Source: Epiperipatus broadwayi (lineage: Eukaryota; Onychophora; Udeonychophora; Euonychophora; Peripatidae). From it: a stretch of DNA of 64,000 nt. The DNA lies in assembly GCA_028023455.1 (NCBI GenBank), contig JAQFVV010013339.1, forward strand, positions 62,001 through 126,000. The letters are read 5' to 3'. The position numbers were made by a program, and so were the translations under genes. The notes below the pieces were generated by a model. The model was not told the DNA's origin and did not search any database. It was given only the letters and a program-made list of their open reading frames with translations. Of this stretch, positions 19,241 to 31,094 are shown in pieces. How positions within the stretch are numbered: the first letter of the stretch is position 1; each line of letters opens with the position of its first letter.

Positions 19241-21412
19241 ATTATTTATACAAAACATTACTAAATAAGATTACACAAACATATTGACAAAGAACACAAT
19301 TTCAAGTCATGATTTACACAATTTTTATTACCACAGTTCATACATTTTCTGATCATATGCTTATATAGAATATTCATTTAAAGTGTGATCAACATTTAAG
19401 TAAATGTATGTGGTACTTATATAGTATGCCTGGCAGAAAGATTGCCAACTGTTATTTTAAATTATCTCTTCTCAGGGGCTTCCAACACATGGCATAAATA
19501 ATATGGCCAACTCTGAGTTTATTGTATTCAATATTTGTTTTCTTTATTTATTACAATGATAAACACAAAATTTCAAAGGGTTAATAAAACTAGATGCTTG
19601 TATATATTACTTTGTATATAAGTGAGTGCACATTACATATGTATTTGCATATATTTATTTTATTTGTAATTTTTTATGTTGGTAAATGTATTACTTTTAA
19701 TAGAAATAAGGAATTTAACCACTGGATTTTTAATTATTATTTACAGATATTGATCTGATCATTAAATGTACAAGCTTTCCCTAAAAAGTATTTAATAGTT
19801 TTTTACAAATTAATTTAGAAATTCAAGTTTGTGAAAAAATTTATAAAGTTATATAATAAAATAAATTAAATGAATTCGTAAACAAGCCTATAGTGTAAAC
19901 ATTTTTTAAAAAAATAAAAATAATTCCCAAATAAAATTAATCGTTACTGATTGATAACATCAACACTTATCACCATTTTTGTGTTTTAAAGATAAGAAGA
20001 GAAAAAGTTACCCAGTGATACTGGAAATTGACCTATTTGTTGGTAAAAGATTCAGGCCTAAGCTTTTATTCCTTCTTCTCTGATTCCAGTAAAAGTAAAT
20101 CAAAATATACATAAGAAGTGAATGTAGATGCAATTTTCAAATATTATTGTGACTCAAAAAATTCATTCTATTAACAGTAGCAAATTTATTTTTTCATATC
20201 ATGTGATGTTTTACCAAGTCTAACAACAATCAAACATGTCTTTTTTCAAGTAAAAATTTAGAGAAAATATTACTTCCAATAGTATGGCAAAATCAAATAA
20301 GTGATCTAACAATAATTTTTATAAAAAAAAAAAAGCTATGTGCAGAACAAGTAATTAAGCAATGATCAATCTATTAGCTGTAATGAAAACCCAAATAATG
20401 TTTTAATGTATTGGGTTTTTTCTACAATTTTTCTATTACACTTTATTTTATTTGTGTGCATTTTTTTTTGGGGGGGGATTTGTCTTTTTATTTAATACAT
20501 ATTTTTTAACGTTGCATCTACCGCTTTGTTCAATAAATCAATTTAATTAGATAGAAAAAACGCTGTGCGTAATAAGCCAATAAGATATTACATGAACTAT
20601 CATCTGGCACATTTATTACTAAAGGTTACAGTAGATGACAGTTTCTTTGTTTTCACTTGCTATAAACTTTCAACTTTATTACTAAAATACTATAAACTTT
20701 CATTTTAGTATTAAACCATTATTATTTATTAAAATATAATAAATTTGACCTCATTTGTTAGATATTTTTGTTTAGAAATTAAATAAATTTCAAAAAATGA
20801 CATTTAATTTTCATAATTAATTTAAAAATTAGATTTTAATCAAAACAAATCATCGTTTTCGTCATTAACTGCCTGAGAGAACACAGTGAATTTGCCAAAT
20901 GAACAAAATCTTCTTTGTTTGATGTTTGTTTTAAGAATCTAAATGAATAATTATTAATATCTAGTAAATTGGTCAACTTACATTTTTATATAAAGACCCC
21001 TCATATCCCTAAAAAAAATCTTTTTTTTTTTTTTTTTTTTTTAATATTATTAAAAAAAAAAAAACCCAAACCCTTTTTTTTTTGGGCCCCCCCCTCCCCA
21101 CACCCGTGCTGCCAAATATATGGGATGTAAATTTTTTTTAGTAAATTTGATGATATTGCTATATTTTCTAAGATTCTGAATGACGAGATTTTTTAGAAAG
21201 ATGGTATTTCTTGCAATTTTCATGCTAATGTTACTCAGTGAAATATAATCTTTTATATTTAAAAATAATAATTTCTGTAGAAAATAAATATGTAATAAAA
21301 TATATTTTGATTTCTAATAATTATCACCAAATTACTATGCAGAAATAAAATTGTAATAATTATATTTATAAAGCGCATACTCGTTATTTAAAGTAATATT
21401 TATTAAGGCTAT
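19241..21412. other. AT-rich DNA with homopolymer block
   Basis: Nothing coding is recognised. Near 20,461-20,478 a T run is followed by a G run. At about 21,008-21,105 runs of T, A, C, T, G and C follow each other directly, unlike the surroundings; this may be sequencing or assembly error. Confidence 0.5.
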
Positions 21413-22160
21413 ATAACCTTAAGACTATGTGCTTGAAAAAATGACAGTAGGGATCTCTGCAAATCTTTAACACAAGATTTATTCCACAATCATGTACAAA
21501 AACTTGTATAGGTATGAAAATTCTAAAATATTTAGAAAAAAACAATAAGGCAGGGGTCCCCAACCTTTTTGCACTTAAGAGCACATTCTATAATACCGGC
21601 CAGGTGGCGGGCACCATTTATTTTTTCAGCTAGGTGGTGGGCACCATTTATTTTTTATCTGGACATAATTGCTGAGATATTCTTTACTTCGTTTACGGAG
21701 AAGCCACAGTTCATCACATCACATCACATGTAAATTTATAGTTGGATATTGTTAATAATACACATAATGTACAAAAAAATATTTATTTCAAAAATTAAAT
21801 TGTAACATATAATTGACGTTTATATTTTTACGCTGTAAAAGTATAGTATGCCCTACAATTTGATTTCAATATAATACAATAATTTATAAGAAATTTTAAA
21901 AATTAAATTTATTTGTATCAGATAAATAATTTTTTATCGTGTTCTGATAGCAGCGGGCACACGTGAAATGGTCTGCGGGCGCCATGGTGCCCGCGGGCAT
22001 AGGGTTGGGGACCCCTGCAATAAGGGGTAAAGCTGTTTATAAAGAGTCAAAACTCAGATAAATTACATTATTTGCCGCTCTTGTCTTTTAAATAAGTCTG
22101 TGTTAAAGATTTGCAGAGATCTACTGTCGTTTTTTTTCAGGCGCATAGTCTTAAGGTTAT
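21413..22160. mobile_element. Older inverted-repeat element interrupted by a hAT MITE
   Basis: About 66 bp at 21,413-21,478 (ataaccttaagactatg...) pairs with 22,095-22,160 with a few differences. The hAT-type MITE lies inside, so this is a nested pair in which the outer element came first. The family of the outer element is not recognised and no target duplication is clear. Confidence 0.65.
21551..22017. mobile_element. Non-autonomous hAT-type DNA transposon (MITE)
   Basis: 467 bp with perfect 15-bp terminal inverted repeats CAGGGGTCCCCAACC/GGTTGGGGACCCCTG and a perfect 8-bp target duplication CAATAAGG (21,543-21,550 and 22,018-22,025). TIRs starting CAGGGGT and 8-bp duplications are diagnostic of hAT elements. 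The subterminal regions carry GC-rich ggtgg(c)gggcacc motifs. There is no transposase ORF, so it would depend on an autonomous relative. Confidence 0.92.
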
Positions 22161-23900
22161 GCACAAATAAATAATCGTAAACATTCCCAAAAATTAAATT
22201 TTTACTCATTCATAATATTTTCTCGAATTATCATCGCCAAGAATACAGTGAGAGCTTATCAATGGGGAGTTTACCATATTTTAAAATACTAGCTTATTCG
22301 TTTATCCAGACGTCTTTAGATTTTTTTATTTTAATTAAAATATTTGAAAAACAATATACGTGAATTTTAAAACTTTAAACAAAAAATGTTAGCAAAATCT
22401 CCCAATAGAGGGCCAAGGACGTAAATTAAATTTTTAGATTTCTCTCTTAAGAGCGCCACACAAGAAGCATAGATGGGTGGAGTAATTTAGCAATTTTGTT
22501 TAACCTTATTACAGCTATTTTCGTCTTTAGAAAAATGATAACAATGGTAAGATTCTCGTACCAGATTCTCATTAAGTTTTAAGTATATTTAATGCTACAT
22601 AATAATATTTATTGTGTCTATTTAGGATAATTCAATAATATGAGTCAACCTTATTGTTTTTATTAATAGACATTTAAATTGTAGGCTTAAATTTATATAA
22701 TATTGTAACTACGTACATAGTGGCTTTTAATGTAAATATTTAAGTTATTAATATTTATGTTTTAAAATTATATGAAAGTAAAATGCAGCTGTTTATTATC
22801 TAGATAGGGCCGCTAAACGAGACAGATTATTGTCGCGAACGTTAGTAATCATGTGATGTTCAATTTCTCTGCTGGTTTGGTCTTTGATGTTTTAAAAATT
22901 TGAAAGGAAATTGATTTGAGTAAAGGTTAAAATAAAATGAAAGTGAAGATAATTTTTAAAAGTATTAAACGAAGAAGAAAAAGTGAAAATATTTGTTTTT
23001 TCTATTTGAAGTTAAAAATTGTATGTTCGGACTCTTCAAATAAAGTGGAATCGGAACTTGAAAATTAGGAATCCCATTGAAATCATAAATAAATAAAACG
23101 CCATCAGAACATAGTTTAATACAAATATTTAATACAGTAAGTTTAAATTTGATAGAATATTTAACTTATAGTAAAAATTTTGGACTTCTGTCCGAAAACT
23201 TAGTACGAGCGAAGTAGTCTGTAAAGTAGCGTTTGATTCCATTTGTAGTGTGGGATGTCAGTAGGTGTTAAAACCTATCGTGGTTCTTCTTCCTTAAGGT
23301 GTTTTTCTAGTTAATGTGGTTTTGGTGGAATTAAAAAATTTTTATATCAAAGCTGTTGTCTTAGAAATAATATTTTTCTATTACCTAAAACTTTTCTTTA
23401 ACAACTTGATTACGTGTTTTGGAATTTTTGTATTGTGATATAGTATAGGCATTGTTAATAGGGTAAATGTATATGTGTGTGAATAGCTAATACATATTCC
23501 ATTATTGCCCTTAACTGAGCCAGAGCATTATCCTCTTCAGAGTCACACATACAGTCCTAAAGAAATGGGCAGTCATTTCTTTATAACTATTTTCCATTCG
23601 TACGTTTGCGGTATTGTTTTGCTTTTTATCAGTCAACTTTCTCCAGACCTGATTTTCAATTATATCTCAATTAGAATAATTTGAAATATATAACTTCAGT
23701 ATAGTAAATCTATTCACCAAGTGATTGGGTTTTAGACAGGGTTCGTATGTATCTAGTTGCCTTCGTTATGGTTAACATGATAATGGAAATCAATACTGAG
23801 AATTATTTGAATTGACTAATGTGCTATTGAAGCATCATAAAATTCATAATTTCTTTCATGTTATTGCAATGTTATTTATATTTTTATTCAACTACTGAAT
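22161..23900. other. Unassigned region with scattered CpGs
   Basis: No ORF of note. Between about 22,430 and 23,300 CpG dinucleotides are more frequent than in neighbouring DNA (for example around 22,808-22,845 and 23,205-23,235). It could be a decayed repeat or an exon/promoter of a gene whose coding exons are elsewhere. I cannot choose. Confidence 0.3.
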
Positions 23901-23999
23901 AGCTTTCTCTTCAATTCTGTTTTATTCAAGATGATGTAGTAGAATATAAATATGTTTCACTTTCCACTTGATTATGAAGACTTTAAATTCAAGGGAAGA

Positions 24000-25600
24000 A
24001 ATTCCTTATCATTATCTGATAGCGATCCAAATTTATTTTAATATGTGAACATTTTCAGCTAAACTAGAATTTTTACTAGTCTATATTCCATTCACATTGA
24101 GCCATGAAGAATGACTTTCATAGGCCATGCACACTATCAGTTTTTGGCCAAGAAAGATTACTTCTTGGCAGTGAACATGTCATGGATTGACATGATTTGC
24201 ATTATTTTATATACACTTCAATTTTTATATCAATGTTAAGCCTACAGCTATATGCTAGTGCTTTAGCTTTATGACAGGACAATCTTTGTCAAGTACTTCC
24301 AAAATCTTGGCATCTCGGTGAATGTTTTATTGCCAATTATTGCATATTCTTGATCAATTGATAGTTGCTCCTATGAACACTTCTAGACTATGTAATGAGT
24401 GATTTATCTAATTCATAAACATCTGATAGACTGTATTGGCTTTAATACAAAGTGCTAGAATTTTACACTTATCAATTATGACTTTCATTAGTTTACATAA
24501 ATCAGTCCTACCTTGCTATTTTTTTTTGTTATATTCAGTGTATGAGATAATGTCAGCATATTTTATGTCTTTTCTAAGTTGTAATGCATAATCCTACTCT
24601 GATAACAGGTTATATTAACGACTCAATCTAGAGCTTAAATGATTTAATAGTGCCTTTTTTGTAAGTCTTCCTAATAGTGGTTAGTGATCAGGTGATTATT
24701 TTTTTCATTCTTTGACACTGTCCAGACACAAATGCTATTGGATAGTTATCTATTTTCTAAAGTGTGACTATATTCTGGTTCCAATCCTGTAATGTGACAC
24801 ATCAACTATTACGATTATGTCCATCTTTTAAGGTTATGTTTAAAATATTATCAAAATGAACCAATAGGTGGCTAAATGCCAACAATGTTTTTATCTTTTG
24901 AGAAACATTCTCTTGTTCCTTTCCAATCCACTGCTGACTGATGCAAATCATATAAGGATGCAAAAATTCTCCAAAAAAAACCCTACAATTCTTTTACATT
25001 TTTTGATCTCTGAGCATTCTTGATTATTTTAACCTTTTTTAGGACCGGTCTTTGCCTTGCACTTGTAATAACATGTTACAGAAATGTAATTTTCTTGCAT
25101 TCCAAATGCATTAGTTTCAAATTTTGAGGGTCATTCACATATATTATTTATTCTATTACATTAAAATTTTCCTGAATTAAACATTATTAGAATGTAAAAA
25201 TATGGAGAAATTCCCCATCCGTTCCATTTAATAGCTCTTTTGTTTTAGTGATTCAGGCTATTGTTATTCCAATGGAAATACAATTGTATTCGAACATCTT
25301 ATGGTTGTAACAGTCAGCAAATTTGCCATTTTGCCTGATATGTAGTTAAAAGCAGTGTTCAAGTCCAGTTTTGAATAAAATTTTCACCCATCCAAACTCA
25401 CTATTGGGGTAAAGGTTTTTATCTATACTTTGTTAGTTGTTATCCAATAGTCCAAATATATACAGAATTGTCTGTTCTTGCAATAATAAGTATGGAAGTG
25501 ACCCATTCTGAATTTTCACTAACTATCAGGACCTCTTTATTAGATATCTAACACTTCTTTTACTTTTGCATTGTCTTTGTAGGATATCTTTTATAGATTA
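24000..25600 (-). pseudogene. Decayed Ty3/gypsy pol (RT-RNase H)
   Basis: Minus-strand translations in shifting frames show RT signatures: a SEWVTSILIIARTDNSV-like segment at about 25,450-25,515 (compare SPWASPIVxVxKxDGSxR), FYSKLDLNTAF at 25,348-25,380 (RT motif A region), LLVHFDNILNITL at about 24,820-24,865 and YPIAFVSG near 24,740 (tethered RNase H region). Stops and frameshifts throughout mean it is long dead. Order and spacing fit gypsy pol; I see no LTRs. Minus-strand sequence at 29.8-31.1 kb might be the gag end but I could not confirm this. Confidence 0.6.
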
Positions 25601-27176
25601 CAAATGAATAGGTTTTATCCCCTCTCAAAACTTGATCTCAACAGGTATAATATTTATCTTTCCCTGTTTAGGCCCAATTAATTTAAAGAATTTAGTTTAT
25701 ATTCTGTTTTCAGTATTGGTTTTATTGATGGTTATGAATCTGGGAGCCAATCATTCTCCACTAATGTGTAATTAAACTGTCTTTTAACATAAATAAATTT
25801 AACGTATTTTAACAGTTATTAATCTTGATTGTTATTTTAATAGCAGTGCTGATAACAATCAGATTTCCAATTGTCTTTTTGACTTTATGGTTTTGCTAAC
25901 TTAAGGCTTTTTTTATATATTTAATTAATTTATTTCACTGTCTGGAATATGAGGATCATCCAGTTCCTCCGTCTTCTTTCCTTGCTATAGCTTTCTTACA
26001 AATTTGTGCTGAACGTTATTGACTTCATTGCTACATTCATTTTATCTAGTTTTAATTTTGGATATTTTTTTATTTATACCTAGTTTTTAATATGATAAAC
26101 TTTGTCTACTGTCTTTTATTTCCACAACTTTTCCATCCGCACTTGTGTGCTGTGCTCTGAAGTTCTGCAGTAAATAGCATTCTATATTTACCTTTGCAGT
26201 TATTCAGATTTGCTTACTCTTAGAATTATTATTTGTTGGGATTTTTTGCTGTATTGGATTGATGAAACTTGTTTATAGGACTTAAAATTAATTTGTACTC
26301 AGCGCATCTTTTGATAATTTTCACAAATGGGAGGGGTCAAATATGACAGTATTTGCTGTTGCAGTTTTTCATTAGCCATATTACATGGAAATTGTTTCAA
26401 CAAAGCTTTCTCCAAGAAATCCATACCCACAATTCTTTGCAAAATTTGTAAGAAAACATTAAAATTTCTATATATTTTTCTTCATTTGCCATCTATTATA
26501 TAAATGAAAGCAAATTATATGTTTAGAAAATTTGGGGATAAAATGTTTGCTCATTTTATTGGACCAATTCTGCATAGGATACATTTTGGAGGACTTCATA
26601 TTTAAAAAGTTGATTTCTAATTTCACTTATTTTAGAATCCTACAAAAGTTAACAATGCCATCTTTTATATTATAAGTAGTAAAATACCATACTCTTTGTG
26701 TAGATATGCCACAAAGATGCTGATATTGGTCAACAATGTTTTTGTGTACTATTCTACTTTAAAGATTTATTTTCAGTTTTCAGCAAGTATGCTGTCTACT
26801 TCCTAGTTAATGTTCTGTATACCTCCCCCCAAGGTCATGCCAATAAATATGCTCTCATCATTGCAACTACAATAGTGGATTCAAAAGAATGAATCCAAAT
26901 GGGACTCAAAAAATTTTATATTGTAAGGTTAAATATTGATAATTTTATTACTTATAAAATATAATTTATAGTACAATATTAATAGATGACTAATTACAAA
27001 TTTAAGGTTCTGCTGAAAGCGTACTAAAACCTTAATTAAGGCTGAGGTGGTCTTTAAATGTTCTTGTGTCTCACTTATGATCTACCGCTGATGCCACTGG
27101 GTAATATAATTTTCTTCTTCTTCCTTTCCTTATATATTGGTTTCTACTTTTACATTTACCATTTAGAACTTTATTA
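25601..27176. other. AT-rich DNA, possibly more gypsy debris
   Basis: The minus strand would be the place for protease/gag of the element above, but no motif is convincing. Otherwise empty. Confidence 0.35.
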
Positions 27177-27330
27177 AACACTTTAGCAATACTATTTTTT
27201 ATATCAAAACTTTATTATATATAATTATACATTTGGATATTGTAGCTCTGATGATGACTGCAGGACAGTTGAAACTGTTAGAATAAAGTTTTGATATAAA
27301 AAATAGTATTGTTAAAGTGTTTTAAGAAAG
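27177..27330 (+). repeat. Long hairpin with hammerhead-like motif in the loop (1)
   Basis: A nearly perfect inverted repeat of about 41 bp (27,177-27,217 with 27,289-27,330) encloses CUGAUGA-UGACUG-CAGG-ACAGUU-GAAAC at 27,249-27,277. CUGAUGA...GAAA with a GACUG/CAGUU helix resembles the hammerhead-like motifs of Penelope-like element terminal repeats. Stem I pairing directly next to the core is not seen, so catalytic activity is doubtful. Related to the hairpin at 36.1-36.3 kb. Confidence 0.5.
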
Positions 27331-27721
27331 TTGTAAATAATATGATTCTCTTTTTAGGGATTTGCTCACTTTTGATGCACTGGCCTATTTCTTGGCTTGC
27401 AACTTAATCCCTTTTATAATAGTTTTTTACAATTATGTTTATCAAAGAATATCTTTATTTTCTATTTTAAGACTGCTGTTTTTGAAATATTATTTAGTTT
27501 TGTCCATTTCTGATCTATAGGAAATGTTCTTTTTATTTTTTTTAATATAATATCTTGATTAATATAATTAAAAAAGCAAGTCATATATAATGTGACATTA
27601 CTTTTATAAGCTTGTAGTTACAAAAATGCAATACAGAGAGCGTACCAATAGCTTAAACAAGCTCTTAATTAATAAGTGTGGTATGAGAAAATATTTAAAA
27701 TCTCTATCCAGAACACTCTCA

Positions 27722-27767
27722 TCTCCAGACCAACTGGTTTCGAGCTTATGGCTCACGTCAGTGGAGA
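27722..27767 (-). ncRNA. Hammerhead ribozyme motif, subfamily 3
   Basis: Stem I UCUCCA/UGGAGA is 6 perfect pairs; stem II GAGC/GCUC is 4 perfect pairs with a CAUAA loop; GAAA; stem III ACCA/UGGU with a GU loop; GUC. The core reads CUGACGU instead of CUGANGA, so the invariant A9 is U and this copy is probably inactive although all helices are kept. Confidence 0.65.
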
Positions 27768-28140
27768 GCTAGAATATTCAGACACTAGACCTAATATATC
27801 AACTCAAAAAACCAGCACTTATTTCATACATATATTTAAGTAGAAATTCTGAAATTTTCGGACATGAAAATGTCTTTAAATCCAGCCATCTAACTTAAAT
27901 AGCTATATGGGACTGAACTAAATTCAGATCTACCATATTTTAATAGCCTCAGCATAGCCAAAACCTTAAAAGTAAAATTATAATAATTAAAAAAGCAAGT
28001 TATATATAACATGACATTACTTTTATAAGCTTGTAATTACAAAAATGCAATACAGAGAGCGTACCAATAGCTCAAGCAAGCTCTTAATTAATAAGTGCAA
28101 TATGAGAAAATATTTAAAATATCTATTCAGAACACTCTCA

Positions 28141-28160
28141 TCTCCAGACCAACTGGTTTC
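28141..28160 (-). ncRNA. 3' half of a subfamily-3 hammerhead
   Basis: Carries only GAAACCAGUUGGUC followed by UGGAGA; the 5' strand of stem I, the CUGANGA box and stem II are missing. It marks the start of the downstream repeat unit. Confidence 0.55.
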
Positions 28161-31080
28161 AATATTAAATTTTGCATTCCTTCCATTATTAATCTTCTTC
28201 CTCTAATTATTATTTTTACACAATATAAATGTTAGTAGGTTATGTAAGTTTTTACTTTTAATATGAATGTATTGTATTATTATTCTTTACTGAACTGGGC
28301 ATACCCTAAAATGGAACTGAAAAATTGAGTTATTTCAAATGAAAATCTTGTCCAAAATAATTGCTTGTTTTTCATTTATAATATCCTATGGATAATGGAA
28401 CTTAAATGTGTGTTATGGCAAAAAGTTTTATACAGTAATGTTTTTATATAGAAATAATTCCACTGCATTATTTTAAATCAAATTATTTAATGACATTGAT
28501 TTTAAAACTTGTTTGTAGAATCTTCAAATTCAGGACATTACATATATTGTGAGTCATGTAATGGAGTAATGAGTTTTATGTATGAGGACTAACTGCTAAT
28601 AACCAATAAGGATTATTTAACTAAGATTTCTTCTTTAGCATTGTGGAATATGATGTTGATTAATCAAAGACTAGTTTATGATAGTCTTCCTATCTATCTT
28701 ATTGCTATGTTTTCTTCTCATTTTCTTTTGTCTTACTGCATATAATTCTTTAGGACGGTATAAATTTTTATTAATAGGCATCTCATGTCTTTTGTCATTT
28801 CTCCATTAAATGTTGCCATGGGATCGTGTACTCATGAAACAATTGTTTTGTTCTTTAATTACAATGCTTTTGATATCGGGAAAGCAATTCATGATGATAT
28901 ATTTAGCAGATTGGATATCTTTTATTAGGCAAAACAATCGATAATAAATTGCCTTTGTTTACCTGGCAAATTATTATCATCTTGTTTAAGAAAAATTCTC
29001 ATCTCTTTGACTACAGATATAGAAAGTTCTAAAAAAAGTTCACCCCAAAATAATCTATTTGTAAACTCTTGGAAATCAAAATATGTAGCAGATGTTAATT
29101 AGATGTAAAAGAAATTGACAACAAACAAAACTATTATTTAAAATAATATCCTTCAATCCTATAAATTAGGACTTAATTATTTATCTGTCAGAGAATCTTT
29201 TTTTTAATTGGTACTTAATTAATATAAACAAGTATTTTAATTTTATTAATAAGAAATATAAATATACTTCTAAAACTATCTTTTGTTTTGAAATATGATA
29301 CACTGACTATCCTTGTTTTGTATCATTTTTTTTATTTAGACAACAGAAATAAAATTTATTTCATCAATCAAAAGTTATCCAAGTCATGATTTTAATCCTT
29401 TATTAATGATTTCATAATTTTTAGCAAATTGTTTTAAAATTCTTTTTACTCACCACTAAAGCTTTTTGATATTTATTTAATTTTGTTTAGTTTTTACAAA
29501 AATGCTTGGAATGAAAAATTACAAACATAAATAAAATTATTTTTAATAATTAGATTGCTGCTAATGTAGGTAATAATGCAAGGAAAAAATGCCTTGACTC
29601 CAGAATGTTCATTCTAGGATGCAGTCATGATCTGATAGTGAGTTACAAAGAGTTTTCAGCTTAATATTTTTGTACATGCAGTTATCTATATTCATAAAAT
29701 CGATGTAGGTAAAACCAAATTTACACTGACATATCCCAGTATATAAAGGTTGAATTAAGTTCAGAAACTATGTCTAGAAAAAGTATTACATATCCCATTG
29801 CTGAATAGTGTTGTAATCAACATTGATGTACTCTTTTGGAAAGGTATGCACCAATCATTCTACTCTATTCTTCAAAGCAGTTTTGGAATTTTTTTTTCAG
29901 AGTGATCATAAGAACTGTCATCAAATTACTTTTGGTGTCCTGTATGTCATCAAAACTTTTCCTTTCAATATTTCCTTTGTTTAGTAAAGATGAAAAGTCA
30001 TTGGAATTCAATTCAGAGAGTTGGTTGAGTGATCCAATACAATTATTTGTTTACCAGCTAAAAAGTCGTTCACAGACAATATTATGTCTTGTTGTATTGA
30101 GTTATGAATTTTTGGCAAAAAGTTCATTATTCTTTTCATCTAACGTTTTATGCATTCTTTTCAATACCCAAATATTAAACTGGGCTGTTTGTCCTATTTG
30201 TACAAACTTATAATGATTATCTGTTGTCCTCTCAACTTTTCTAGTTTCCTGACCAATGGAGTACAAGGTTCACCACATGGACATTTTTCTTGGGGTATTT
30301 TGTACTTGATACCATGCCTATAATCCTTACCTTAGTAGCAGTTTAATAATGCCTGTTTTGATTTATTAAAATATCTACAAGGAATCCCAGCATGCTTATG
30401 ATACTTCCAGCAAATGACTACAGGCTGTATATAGCTTTGACTTTTCCATCATAGCATTTACAGTGAAATATCTTTCCAGGATGCTTACATATTGGATAGA
30501 TGCTTTACCTGCATTGCCTGAAAAAGTCCTAATTTTCAAAACTAGTTTATTATATTAAGTATATGACTTATTAATTGAGGGGCCATATTTGTTCATCATT
30601 CTTTTATTTATTTGCATTGATGTAATGATCACAGCTATTTTGTCTGTGGTCAGTCTCTATCCATTTAATTTACCCTTTTTTAGATCATCCCTAATTTGTA
30701 TCTTTTTTGCCTACTGAACTTCAACAATTTTAGATGTTGTTTATGTCTATTAATTTTATTGTTTTTCATATCTAGATTCATTTGCTATTCTTTTTGAACT
30801 CTTCATTAATTTCCATCCTGTGATTCAAGTTCCACAATTTACTCTCTAATTTTCTCATAATTTTTATTTAGCTTGTCTTAATTGTTTTTAAATTTATTTC
30901 TTTAACAAGCAATGTTTTCTATTTGACATTTATTACCTTCAACTATTTTTTATATTTTATTTGGCTTTTACTGTTTTCTATTTGGCCATTCATTTTTTTC
31001 CCATTTATGCTATTAATCTCATCAATCGCTAATGTCCACTCCATACATTCTTGTCGTTGCAGCTGTTATTACTATGTGAT
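28161..31080. other. AT-rich DNA, uncertain transposon debris on the minus strand
   Basis: A 125-codon plus-strand open stretch at 29,836-30,213 has no recognisable domain. On the minus strand at about 30,190-30,310 a short Cys-rich segment (CPCGEPCTP) is readable, and a Lys/Glu/Asn-rich coiled-coil-like translation at 30,850-31,060 could be gag of the gypsy remnant. Too broken to call. Confidence 0.3.
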
Positions 31081-31094
31081 TATTCATATAGTAT

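Larger units (their letters stand above)
27562..28160 (-). mobile_element. Hammerhead retroelement, subfamily 3, tandem unit
   Basis: On the minus strand, a partial unit (28,160 down to about 27,985) runs into a full unit. The two GUC-UGGAGA cleavage contexts (27,728 and 28,147) are 419 nt apart. Conserved box CTGAAC-N3-ATTCAG at 27,913-27,927. No ORF. Unlike subfamilies 1 and 2 there is no inverted partner here, only head-to-tail units. Confidence 0.7.

Noticed and set aside
29836-30213. 125-codon ORF as a gene
   Set aside because: AT-driven hydrophobic composition, no domain, and the opposite strand looks like transposon debris.
30190-30310. CPCGEPCTP segment as a zinc-binding protein
   Set aside because: Too short and surrounded by stops; I could not place it in any family.
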